DNA of 64,000 nucleotides, taken from positions 24,924 through 88,923 of the forward strand of contig PLRU01000018.1 of NCBI GenBank assembly GCA_003164045.1. The letters are read 5' to 3'. A program made the position numbers and the translations under genes. Source of the stretch: Candidatus Lustribacter telmatis. GTDB taxonomy: Bacteria > Vulcanimicrobiota > Vulcanimicrobiia > Vulcanimicrobiales > Vulcanimicrobiaceae. A model generated the notes under the pieces. That model made no database searches. It was not told the origin of the DNA and saw only the letters and a list, made by a program, of their open reading frames with translations. Below, piece after piece: positions 34,682-42,692 of this stretch; within the stretch, counting starts at the first letter, position 1, and each line of letters begins with the position of its first letter.

Positions 34682-35662
34682 ATGCGTGAAAAGCGCTTCG
34701 TCGATGAGGGCAGTCCGCGCTGGGGCGCCCTTGAGGAACTCCTCGGCCGCGTCGACCGCTCGGGCTTGGGGGGCATGCGCGCCGATGAACTCGATGCGCT
34801 GGCATTCGGCTACCGGGCGGCGACGACCGACCTCGCCATGGCGCGCGCGCGCGGGTACGACGCGGGCCTCATCGCCTATTTGAACCGTCTCGTCGCGCGG
34901 GCGCACGCACGCGTTTACGCGGCGACGAGTACGAGCGGCTGGTCGAACGCCGTGCGCCTGTTCACCACGAATTTTCCGCGCGAGGTGCGCCGCTCGTGGT
35001 CCGCAATCGCGCTGTGCGCGCTGCTCTCGCTCGTCACTGGCACGATCGCGTACGTCGCGACGACGGCCGATCCGGCCAACGCCTACGCGTTCGTGCCGCC
35101 GGCCGCGGTGCCGTCGGTGAGCGGCAGCCTGCACGACACGAACTTCGCTTTCGACCGCACGTACGCGCCGGCGGCGGCGGCGCTGATCATCACCAACAAC
35201 ATCAAGGTCGCCGCTACGGCGTTCGCGGGCGGCATCACGGCGGGCATCGTCACGCTGATCATCATCGGCTTCAACGGTCTCGACCTCGGCGCCACCGCGG
35301 CGCTGTTCGCGCGCCACCAGTACGGGACGGACTTGTGGGCGACGATCGCGCCGCACGGCGTCATCGAGTTGACGGCGATTCAAGTCGCCGGGGGAGCCGG
35401 ATTGATTCTCGCCGCGGGCTATTTGCGGCCCGGGCGCGCGCGACGCGTTGACGCGCTTGCCGCCGGCGCTGCACGCGCGGTCGTGCTGCTGCTCGGCGCG
35501 GCGGGAATGCTCGTCGTGGCCGGCTTGATCGAAGGCTTTTTCTCCCCGCAGCGCTTTCCGCTCGAAACGCGATTCGCCGTCGGAGCGGTGACGGCGGTCG
35601 CGTTAACCGCATATTTCGTCTTTGCCGGACGAACGGCGCCTACAACATCCCGCGCGTCTTGA
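34682..35662 (+). CDS. SpoIIM-like membrane protein
   Basis: 326 residues. A ~100-residue cytoplasmic N-terminus precedes the SpoIIM/DUF95 membrane domain, with NNIKVAATAFAGGITAG and APHGVIELTAIQVAGGAGL characteristic of the family. In Bacillus SpoIIM takes part in engulfment; in non-sporulating bacteria the homologue accompanies MoxR-DUF58 clusters and its role is unknown. Divergent from the RDD gene, and its 3' end overlaps the DUF58 gene by 23 bases on the other strand. Confidence 0.87.
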   Translation: MREKRFVDEGSPRWGALEELLGRVDRSGLGGMRADELDALAFGYRAATTDLAMARARGYDAGLIAYLNRLVARAHARVYAATSTSGWSNAVRLFTTNFPREVRRSWSAIALCALLSLVTGTIAYVATTADPANAYAFVPPAAVPSVSGSLHDTNFAFDRTYAPAAAALIITNNIKVAATAFAGGITAGIVTLIIIGFNGLDLGATAALFARHQYGTDLWATIAPHGVIELTAIQVAGGAGLILAAGYLRPGRARRVDALAAGAARAVVLLLGAAGMLVVAGLIEGFFSPQRFPLETRFAVGAVTAVALTAYFVFAGRTAPTTSRAS

Positions 35663-36965
35663 TGTCGAGGTAGGCATCCAGCATCGCGAGCCGTAAATCG
35701 CGCGCCGGCACATCGACCACGAGCATTCCCGCCGCGCGCAGTGCCGTTACCGCACGCGCGCGTTCGGCCGCCAATCCCGAAGCGATCGCGGCCCGATACG
35801 CACCGGCCGCATCGTGCGTTTCGGCGGCGAGCGCGGCGCCGATCGCCGCGTCGTTCATCAGCGCAACCAGCACCAGATGCCGGCGCACGAGCAGCGCCAG
35901 CGATGCGAGCACGGTCGACGAAGCGACCGGATCGAAGAGATCGGTGAAGACGACGATCAGGCTGCGTTTGCGATACGCGTTGCGCAACGTGAGCGCGAGG
36001 CGCTCGTAGTCCGATTCTTCCTGGTGCGGTTCGATGTCGGCCAGCGCCTCGACGATCGCCGCGGCCTGCGCGTTGCCGCTCGCGGGCGCCACGGCAGCCA
36101 GCGTCGTGCCGGCGAACGCGTGCACCCCGACGCGGTCGGCCGCGCGGCGCGCCAGGGCCGCGATGCCGAGCGCCGCCGACACGGCGTAGTCGAGTTTCCG
36201 CCGATCGCCGAGCCGCGCCGCCATCAAGCGCCCGGCGTCGATCGCAACGATCACTTGCTGGCTGCGTTCGACCTCGTGCTGCGCGACCATGATGCGGCCG
36301 CGGCGCGCGCTCGCCTTCCAGTCGATGTCGCGAAAGGCGTCGTCCGTGCCGTACTCGCGCAGGCTCTCGAACTCCGTGCCCGCACCACGCCGCCGCAAAC
36401 GCCGCAGACCGGCATCGATCAACCGGGCTCGCAGTGCGAGGTCGTCGGAACCCGCCAGCGCGCTCAAGTCGGGCAACACGCGAATCGGCCCTGCACCGTC
36501 GATCCGCACGCGATGACGAACCAATCCGACCGAGGATTCATACCACGCGTATGATGCGCCCAGCGACGTACGCCCGCGCTCGCGCGGAACGAAACCGACC
36601 TGTGCCGTGGTGCGGCTGCGCGGCGGAATTATGACGCGGGTTCCGTCGAGCGCGATGGCCAGCTTCGCTACCGGCTCCTCGATAATGCCGACCCGCAGCG
36701 GCAGGTTCGCGCGATTTTCCAGTTCGTAGCGAAACGCATCGGGCCGCGCCAGCGCATAGCGTTGCGGTGCGATGCGCTGCAGCCGCAGTGCGTTGCCGGC
36801 GGCGCGCCAATCGAGCGCGCAGGCCAGCACAAACGCGATCAGCAGCACCGCAACGACGGGTTGCCAATCGAAACTGCGGGCGAGCAATCCGGCCGCGACG
36901 GAGAACGCCAGCCCGACGGCGATTCCGCGCGGTCCGAGCCAAGCGCCGGGGCGGACGCGCGTCAC
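35640..36965 (-). CDS. DUF58 domain protein (vWA-like), MoxR partner
   Basis: 441 residues. Two N-terminal membrane segments (IAVGLAFSVAAGLLA, VVAVLLIAFVLACALD), an extracytoplasmic-type beta domain, then the DUF58 signature (FESLREYGTDDAFRDIDWKA with SARRG following) and a vWA-like fold (VIVAIDAGRLM...LDYAVSAALGIAALA). These proteins are usual partners of MoxR AAA ATPases. The ATG overlaps the MoxR TGA. Last gene of the operon. Confidence 0.88.
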   Translation of the reverse strand: MTRVRPGAWLGPRGIAVGLAFSVAAGLLARSFDWQPVVAVLLIAFVLACALDWRAAGNALRLQRIAPQRYALARPDAFRYELENRANLPLRVGIIEEPVAKLAIALDGTRVIIPPRSRTTAQVGFVPRERGRTSLGASYAWYESSVGLVRHRVRIDGAGPIRVLPDLSALAGSDDLALRARLIDAGLRRLRRRGAGTEFESLREYGTDDAFRDIDWKASARRGRIMVAQHEVERSQQVIVAIDAGRLMAARLGDRRKLDYAVSAALGIAALARRAADRVGVHAFAGTTLAAVAPASGNAQAAAIVEALADIEPHQEESDYERLALTLRNAYRKRSLIVVFTDLFDPVASSTVLASLALLVRRHLVLVALMNDAAIGAALAAETHDAAGAYRAAIASGLAAERARAVTALRAAGMLVVDVPARDLRLAMLDAYLDIKTRGML

Positions 36966-37915
36966 GTCGGTGCGGGGACGCTCGCGAGAATGCGCGCAAC
37001 CACCGCGTCGGCGTTCACGCCTTCGAGTTCGGCTTCCGGGCGCACGAGGATCCGATGCGCTAGGACGAGCGGCGCCACGTCCTTGACGTCATCGGGCGTG
37101 ACGAACGTGCGCCCGGCGATCGCCGCCGCTGCTTGCGCCGCGACGAGCAGCGCGAGGGCGCCGCGCGGACTGGCACCCAGCGTGACGTCCGCTGCGGCGC
37201 GCGTGGCGACGGCGAGGGCGAGCACGTATCCCTGCACGTTCGGCTCGACATGGATCGCTCGCACGTCCCGTTGCGCGGCGAGGATGTCGTTCGCATCGCC
37301 GGCCGCTTCGATGTGCGCCGTCGCCAGATCGTGCGCGTCGAATCCCGCCACGGTGCGCGCCAGGAGTTCCCGCTCTTGCGCTTGTGTCGGGTAGCCCGTG
37401 CGCGCGCGAACGATGAAACGATCCAACTGCGCTTCGGGCAGCGGATAGGTGCCTTCGAATTCGATCGGGTTCTGCGTCGCGCAAACGAAGAACGGCCCGG
37501 CGATCGGATGCGTCTCGCCGTCAATCGTCACCTGACGTTCTTCCATCGCCTCGAGCAGCGCCGATTGCGTTTTGGCCGGCGTCCGGTTGATCTCGTCGGC
37601 CAGGACGAGGTTGGTGAAGATCGGACCGCGACGAAACGAGAACGTGCCGGCGGCCGGATCGAAGACCGTCGTTCCGACGATGTCGGACGGCATCAGATCG
37701 GGCGTGAACTGAATGCGCCGGAAACCGATGCCGAGCAGGCGCGCGAGCGTGCGCACGATCAACGTCTTGGCCGTTCCCGGCACGCCCTCGAGCAGCAAAT
37801 GGCCGCCCGCGAGCAGCGCGACGAGCACGGCAAAATTCGGGCCTTCGTTGCCGGCGACGACGCTCGCCAGCCCCGCCTGCAGACGGCGCGCAATATCGGT
37901 AGCTCCGGCGTTCAT
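36962..37915 (-). CDS. MoxR family AAA+ ATPase
   Basis: 317 residues with Walker A EGVPGTAKT near residue 44, Walker B LADEINRTPAKTQSALLEAM, sensor-1 CATQNPIEFEGTYPLPEAQLDRF and the C-terminal lid. MoxR ATPases act as chaperone-like remodelers together with vWA/DUF58 proteins. ATGA overlaps join it to the DUF4350 gene before and the DUF58 gene after. Confidence 0.93.
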   Translation of the reverse strand: MNAGATDIARRLQAGLASVVAGNEGPNFAVLVALLAGGHLLLEGVPGTAKTLIVRTLARLLGIGFRRIQFTPDLMPSDIVGTTVFDPAAGTFSFRRGPIFTNLVLADEINRTPAKTQSALLEAMEERQVTIDGETHPIAGPFFVCATQNPIEFEGTYPLPEAQLDRFIVRARTGYPTQAQERELLARTVAGFDAHDLATAHIEAAGDANDILAAQRDVRAIHVEPNVQGYVLALAVATRAAADVTLGASPRGALALLVAAQAAAAIAGRTFVTPDDVKDVAPLVLAHRILVRPEAELEGVNADAVVARILASVPAPT

Positions 37916-38985
37916 CGTTGCTCCCTTCGCAGCGTGCGCGCCAGCGCGGCGCTCCGAATCAGATCGGCGTCGGTGGGTGTTTGCCGTTCGCGTAAGAAGC
38001 GTAATTGCATTGCCGTCTCGCCGGCACGATCCGCACCGCCGGCGAGCAGCGCGATCGCGTCGCGCCGTGCGCGCGCGCGCCGGTAGAGCGCCGCAAATGC
38101 CGCGATGAACTCGTCCGACGCCGGTTCGCGTGCCGCGCGCAGCGCCACGGGCGGCCCGAGACGCAGGGCACCGCCGGCGAGCGCGATCAGGATGACGAGC
38201 CCGGCGCCGGCAAGACCGACGCGCACGGGAACGCTCAGCGTCGCGATCCAGCTGCGCCCGATCAGCGCGCCGTGCAGCGCTTCATCGAAAGCGACGATCC
38301 GCCCGCGCCCTCGCGGACGCGCGAGCAAATAGGCCAAACGCGCGTTGTCGTCGCGTGCGAGCGCAGCGTTGGCGAACATGCGCGGATCGCTCACGTACAC
38401 GATCGCACCGCGGCCGAGCCGAACGCGCACAACGAACGGGCCGCCGCGATCGGCAACCAGCGGACGCGTGCCGGCCATGCCGTCGCGCATAAAGCGCCGG
38501 TCCGAAAACGTGGCCAAGCGCGCAAGGGCGTTGCCGAACGCCGGCGCGTCCAGCGCGCCGCCGGTACGCCGTGCATCGCGCCAGACCGGCCGCCGCAGCA
38601 GCCGGCGCTCCTGCGCTGCAAGCGCCGGGGTGTCGCCGAGCAAGAGCAGCCGTCCGCCGGCGCGGACCCAATCACCGAGTGCGCGGGTGTCGGCGTCGAG
38701 GCGGATATCCGGCGCGGGCGGCGCGGTGCCGTACGCATCGATCAGCGTATCGATCGTACCGTCGAGTTCGATCGGGCGGCGCTCGAAACGTTCGACCGCC
38801 ACACCCTCGCGCTGCAGCAGCGCCTCCCACGCCGCATATCCGCCGCTGCGCGTATCGGACGCCGAGTACGTGTCGAGCGCCGGCGCTTGCGGCGGGCGCG
38901 TCAGCACGGCTACGAGCACGAGCCCGGCGACGGCCAGCGCAGCCCGGAACGCATCGATGCGATGCGCGCGCAGCCACGCGATCAT
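37912..38985 (-). CDS. DUF4350-like membrane protein
   Basis: 357 residues, with an N-terminal helix (RAALAVAGLVLVAVLT) and a second near residue 250 (VGLAGAGLVILIALAGGAL). Between them is an extracytoplasmic domain with YSASDTRSGGYAAWEALLQR and DWVRAGGRLLLLGD, as in DUF4350 proteins of MoxR operons. Function unknown. Overlaps both neighbouring genes by 4 bases. Confidence 0.75.
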   Translation of the reverse strand: MIAWLRAHRIDAFRAALAVAGLVLVAVLTRPPQAPALDTYSASDTRSGGYAAWEALLQREGVAVERFERRPIELDGTIDTLIDAYGTAPPAPDIRLDADTRALGDWVRAGGRLLLLGDTPALAAQERRLLRRPVWRDARRTGGALDAPAFGNALARLATFSDRRFMRDGMAGTRPLVADRGGPFVVRVRLGRGAIVYVSDPRMFANAALARDDNARLAYLLARPRGRGRIVAFDEALHGALIGRSWIATLSVPVRVGLAGAGLVILIALAGGALRLGPPVALRAAREPASDEFIAAFAALYRRARARRDAIALLAGGADRAGETAMQLRFLRERQTPTDADLIRSAALARTLRREQR

Positions 38986-39602
38986 ACGGCTACGCCGAAC
39001 ATGCGCGCGTACGCGTCGAGCAAGCGCCCGAACCGCTCGGGTGTTGCGGCGCCGGCGGCAAACAGCGCCGCCGTCGCTTCACGTTCGAACGCATCGAAGG
39101 CGTCATCGCGCAGCGCCCGCCGCGTCTCGCCGGCGGTGCGCGCGGGATCGAATCGCAAACGCCCGGCTTCGTCGAGCGCCAGCAGCGCAGCTCGCACGAG
39201 CGCGGACGCCGCATCGTGCCAGCGTTCTTCGGACGCAAGCCGTCGCGCGAGTGCGAGCAGCTGTGCGCTCGTCATCGCTCCGGCAAGCGGCACGCGTCCG
39301 GCACGAACGTCCGGATGCACGGCGGAGCGCAGGCGTAAGAACAGCACGAACATCGCGATCAGTCCGGCGATCGCCACGAGGATCAACAGGATTGCAATCA
39401 CGTTCCCGAACGCCCCGGAACCCCCGAGGACATGACCGAGCGCGTGAAAGATATCGTGGAGCCGGTCGCCGATCCACCAGAAGAGCCGGTCGAGTAACGT
39501 CGGGCCGGGGGCTTGCGGCGCAGTTACTCCGCGAAAGCGCGGCTCGGCGAGGATGCCGCGCGCGACGTCGTGCGGGTCGCCATGCGGCCAGACGCCGGTC
39601 AC
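38982..39602 (-). CDS. DUF4129-like membrane protein
   Basis: 206 residues, with one central helix (VIAILLILVAIAGLIAMFVL) and a C-terminal cytoplasmic helical domain (FDPARTAGETRRALRDDAF) like DUF4129. GTG 39602 overlaps the upstream TGA (GTGA); the frame is open far upstream but the extension is antisense to nothing conserved and overlaps the preceding gene. It is part of the MoxR-DUF58 operon. Confidence 0.72.
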   Translation of the reverse strand: MTGVWPHGDPHDVARGILAEPRFRGVTAPQAPGPTLLDRLFWWIGDRLHDIFHALGHVLGGSGAFGNVIAILLILVAIAGLIAMFVLFLRLRSAVHPDVRAGRVPLAGAMTSAQLLALARRLASEERWHDAASALVRAALLALDEAGRLRFDPARTAGETRRALRDDAFDAFEREATAALFAAGAATPERFGRLLDAYARMFGVAV

Positions 39603-40555
39603 GGAAGCGGCGACGGAGCGCTCGCGGCGTGGAGCAGGTCGAGGCCCTCGCGACGCAAGCGCACGTCTCGCGCGTACACGATCATGAACACCAGCAGTAC
39701 GCCGGAAATGAAGATCTGCCCGATGGCGGAAACGATGGTTTGCAGCACCATCACGTGCGCGAGCGATTGCAGCAGCGCTCCAGCCGCGAACAACGCACCC
39801 ATCCCGAGCGTTTCGACGGCCAGATAGGCCGCTGCCACACCGATCGTACGCCGCAACAGCGCGCGATCGAACGCGCGCCGCCAACCGGTGCCGATCGCCC
39901 GGACGGGATTCGGCTCCTCGAGCGCAACGCTGATGCTGGCTAATTCAAAGGCAACGTTGATCAAGGCGAACCCGAGCAGCATCGCGGCAACGGACGGGAT
40001 GAGCAGGACGATCACGGTTACGCCGATGGCCGTCGAGTTCCGTACGCCGATGGCGAACGCGAGCACCGCGATCACCACGAACAACACGAGGCAGATCATT
40101 ACGGCGACGACACAGAAAATCACGAAGTATCCCACGCCCGTCACGATTTGCGGCAGCCACCTGGCAAACGAGACGCGATAGGCGGCGCCGATCGATGTCG
40201 GGACGCCGTCGAGCGCGGCATCGGTGAACGCGATGACCGCGTTCCGCGAAAGCGGAAACAGCACGACCGGACCGAGCACGAACATCGCAAACACCGCGCC
40301 GAAATTGAAGCTGCGGAATGCCTCGCCGAAAAGCCGGTTGCGATCGGCCACGTCTTGCGGCGGCAGCCGGTTCATCTGCGCGAACAGGTCGTTCATGTGC
40401 GTGAAGCCGGGCAGCGCGGCGAGCTGGATCAACGCGACCGGCACAAAGGTGATCGCCAGGATGACGAACAGCGGAAGACATCGGCGCACATACGTCGAGA
40501 TCGCCCGATCGAGAATCTCACCGACGGTCAGCGGCCGGGCATCGTATTGCGTCAC
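39599..40555 (-). CDS. Multi-pass membrane protein opening the MoxR operon
   Basis: 318 residues with about six hydrophobic segments (for example FVILAITFVPVALIQLAALP, FVLGPVVLFPLS, IVLLIPSVAAMLLGFALINV). It begins TQYDARPLTVGEILDRAISTY, a start seen in membrane proteins of the glycerophosphoryl-diester-phosphodiesterase membrane-domain type, without any catalytic domain. GTG 40555 has GGAGG about 7 bases upstream, which fixes the start. Function unknown; cotranscribed with DUF4129, DUF4350, MoxR and DUF58. Confidence 0.72.
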   Translation of the reverse strand: MTQYDARPLTVGEILDRAISTYVRRCLPLFVILAITFVPVALIQLAALPGFTHMNDLFAQMNRLPPQDVADRNRLFGEAFRSFNFGAVFAMFVLGPVVLFPLSRNAVIAFTDAALDGVPTSIGAAYRVSFARWLPQIVTGVGYFVIFCVVAVMICLVLFVVIAVLAFAIGVRNSTAIGVTVIVLLIPSVAAMLLGFALINVAFELASISVALEEPNPVRAIGTGWRRAFDRALLRRTIGVAAAYLAVETLGMGALFAAGALLQSLAHVMVLQTIVSAIGQIFISGVLLVFMIVYARDVRLRREGLDLLHAASAPSPLP

Positions 40556-40633
40556 CCTGGCCTCCCCTTCGGTCGGCTTACGCGCGACCCCTCGGCACGC
40601 GGAACGTCTTCCGGGCGCGCCGAATTGCCGGTG

Positions 40634-41263
40634 ATGCTCGGCACCGTCGCGGCGCTGTATCGGTATCCGGTCAAAGCGCTGCAGGCCGAGGCCTTGGCGC
40701 GTGCCGAGGTCGTCGCGAGCGGGTTCGCGGGCGACCGCGGACGTGCGCTCTTCATACAGAACCGCGATCATCCGCGCGCCGGGAAAACCTACCGGGGCAA
40801 AGAGAACCGCCTCCTCCATACGGTCGCGTCGATCGCTGACGCCGAAGACCTCGCGCTTGGTGCCGGCCTGACGGTCGAAGTTGCGAACGATCGACCGCAC
40901 TACTTCGATGCCGAGCCCGTCTCGATCGTGTTCGACACGTGGATCCGCGAACTCGAAGCGCTGGCCGGCCGCGAGGTCGATCCGCTGCGCTTCCGGCCCA
41001 ACATCGTCGCCGTCGCCGCGCCGGCATTCGCCGAGTCGGAACAGCAACTCGTCGGCCGGCGGCTGCGCGTCGGCGCGGTGACGTTCGACGTCGTTTCGCC
41101 GATCACGCGCTGCGTGACCCCGAGTTACGATATCGCGACGGGCGAACCCGACGTCGCGCTCCACCGCACGATCGTTGCCGGGCGCGGCAACATCATGGGC
41201 ATCTACTGCCGGGTGATCGTTCCCGGCACGATCGTGCCCGGCGCGGCAATCGAGCCGGCATAG
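40634..41263 (+). CDS. MOSC domain protein
   Basis: 209 residues: an N-terminal MOSC_N beta-barrel (LYRYPVKALQAEALARAEVV, then GDRGRALFI) followed by the MOSC domain (RFRPNIVAVA, VGAVTFDVVSPITRCVTPSYD). In this family a conserved cysteine near the end of such a segment (here Cys in ITRCV) may contact molybdopterin, and members handle molybdenum-cofactor or sulfur chemistry. ATG 40634 (a GTG one codon earlier is possible) has no clear ribosome site. Its last 61 bases overlap the convergent membrane-protein gene. Confidence 0.82.
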   Translation: MLGTVAALYRYPVKALQAEALARAEVVASGFAGDRGRALFIQNRDHPRAGKTYRGKENRLLHTVASIADAEDLALGAGLTVEVANDRPHYFDAEPVSIVFDTWIRELEALAGREVDPLRFRPNIVAVAAPAFAESEQQLVGRRLRVGAVTFDVVSPITRCVTPSYDIATGEPDVALHRTIVAGRGNIMGIYCRVIVPGTIVPGAAIEPA

Positions 41264-41748
41264 CGGCGAATCGCCTGCGCAAACGCCAGCGCGATCACGA
41301 CGAACGCTACCGTCGTCATGATGATGGTGCCGCAGTTGAGCGGCAATTGCGCCCGCGGATCGGCGCCGTGCGGCAGTAGGTAGCGCGCCGCCAGCCGCAC
41401 GGCGAGTGCGGCGATCCAGATCGCGAACGTGATGTGGCTGCCGCGTACGAGGACGGCGTTCGGCACCGCTGCCGGCGCAAATTGCGTGTAGCGCACGATT
41501 GCAAACCCAACCACGACGCCGAGCACGGCGCCGCCGGCCAGCACGGCAATCATCTCGCCGTTCCCGAGCGGGTCGACGGTCGCGCTCAGGTACACGAAAT
41601 ACGCGGTCAGCGCGATCAAGATGGCCGGCCGGATCCACAGCGAGCGCGCGCGCACGGTGCGTTCGCGCAGCTCGCGGCGCGCAAAGCGGAACACGATCAG
41701 CACGGTGATTCCGAGGCCGAACAGCGATTGCGTTGCGAATGCGTTCAC
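41203..41748 (-). CDS. Small integral membrane protein, CcdC/DUF1453-like
   Basis: 181 residues with about five helices and an N-terminal pattern (FRFARRELRERTVRARSLWI) resembling DUF1453/CcdC proteins. Function unknown. GTG start 2 bases after recR, so it is probably the last gene of the dnaX-ybaB-recR operon. Its final residues (PGTIVPGTITRQ) read the opposite strand of the MOSC end. Confidence 0.65.
   Translation of the reverse strand: MNAFATQSLFGLGITVLIVFRFARRELRERTVRARSLWIRPAILIALTAYFVYLSATVDPLGNGEMIAVLAGGAVLGVVVGFAIVRYTQFAPAAVPNAVLVRGSHITFAIWIAALAVRLAARYLLPHGADPRAQLPLNCGTIIMTTVAFVVIALAFAQAIRRYAGSIAAPGTIVPGTITRQ
41225..41238. repeat. 14-base palindrome in a convergent gene overlap
   Basis: GGCACGATCGTGCC is a perfect palindrome lying almost exactly at the centre of the 61-base overlap of two convergent genes (41203-41263). 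It encodes the same PGTIVPG heptapeptide on both strands. It may also form a stem in both transcripts, but has no T-run. Confidence 0.6.
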
Positions 41749-41750
41749 GG

Positions 41751-42356
41751 CTAGCCGAGCGTCCGGCGGCCTTCGATGGCCTTGGCGAGCGTCACCTCAT
41801 CAGCATAATCCAAATCGCCGCCGATCGGTAATCCGTAAGCGAGGCGCGTGACGAGCACGCCGAGCGGTCCCACCAGCCGCGAGAGATAGAGCGCGGTCGC
41901 TTCGCCCTCCGCATTGGGATTGGTCGCGACGATCACTTCCTCGAAGCCGTTCGACCCGATGCGCTCGACGAGTTCTTTGACGCGCAATTGGGCGGGCCCG
42001 ATGCCGTCCATCGGCGAGATCAATCCGCCCAGCACATGATAGCGCCCGTTATACGCCGACGTCCGTTCGAGCGCGTAGATATCCTTCGCTTCGGCCACGA
42101 CGCAGAGCATTTTCGCATCGCGCCGCGGATCACCGCAGATCGTACACGGATCGTCCTCGGTAATCGAAAAGCAGCGCGAACACAAGCGCACGCGATCCTT
42201 GAGCGCGATGATCGCATCGGCCAGCGATTCCGCATCCGCCCGCGGCTTGTTGAGCAAATGAAACACGAGCCGCGCCGCAGTCTTCGGACCAATCGTCGGT
42301 AACTTGGAAAATTCGTTAATGAGCGCTGCAACGGGCCCGGCTACGCCGTTCGGCAC
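41751..42356 (-). CDS. recR: Recombination mediator protein RecR
   Basis: 201 residues with helix-hairpin-helix (LPTIGPKTAARLVFHLL), the zinc cysteines (CSRCFSITEDDPCTIC), a Toprim domain (MLCVVAEAKDIYALE, YHVLGGLISPMDGIGP) and the Walker-like C-terminus (ARLAYGLPIGGDLDYADEVTLAKA type). It acts with RecO/RecF to load RecA on gapped DNA. GTG start overlaps the ybaB stop by one base. Part of the conserved dnaX-ybaB-recR cluster. Confidence 0.97.
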   Translation of the reverse strand: MPNGVAGPVAALINEFSKLPTIGPKTAARLVFHLLNKPRADAESLADAIIALKDRVRLCSRCFSITEDDPCTICGDPRRDAKMLCVVAEAKDIYALERTSAYNGRYHVLGGLISPMDGIGPAQLRVKELVERIGSNGFEEVIVATNPNAEGEATALYLSRLVGPLGVLVTRLAYGLPIGGDLDYADEVTLAKAIEGRRTLG

Positions 42357-42664
42357 TACATGAGTCCGGGAATCTTCATGCCGCCGGTAAGCTTGCCCAT
42401 CTTCTGTTCGCTGAGCGCCTTCGCTTTGACGATCGCGTCGTTGAGCGCGACGACGACGAGGTCTTCGAGCGTGTCGATATCTTCGGGATCGACGGCTTCA
42501 GGTTTGATCGTCAGCTTGGTGACGCGGAACTCGCCGTTGACGGCGCACGTCACGACGCCGCCGGCGGCCGTGCCTTCGACGCTCGTGTTCGCAAGCTCGT
42601 CTTGCACGCGCGCCATCTCTTGCTGCATCTTCTTGAGCTGCTGCATCATCTGGGCCTGATTCAC
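42356..42664 (-). CDS. ybaB: YbaB/EbfC family nucleoid-associated protein
   Basis: 102 residues, of the usual size. The N-terminal coiled helix (QMMQQLKKMQQEMARVQDEL) and core (ELANTSVEGTAAGGVVTCAVNG...LTIKPEAVDPEDIDTLEDLV) match YbaB/EbfC, a small DNA-binding protein almost always between dnaX and recR. GTG start, 28 bases downstream of dnaX. Confidence 0.95.
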   Translation of the reverse strand: MNQAQMMQQLKKMQQEMARVQDELANTSVEGTAAGGVVTCAVNGEFRVTKLTIKPEAVDPEDIDTLEDLVVVALNDAIVKAKALSEQKMGKLTGGMKIPGLM

Positions 42665-42692
42665 GTCGTCGTCCTTTGCTTTCTTGGGCGCA

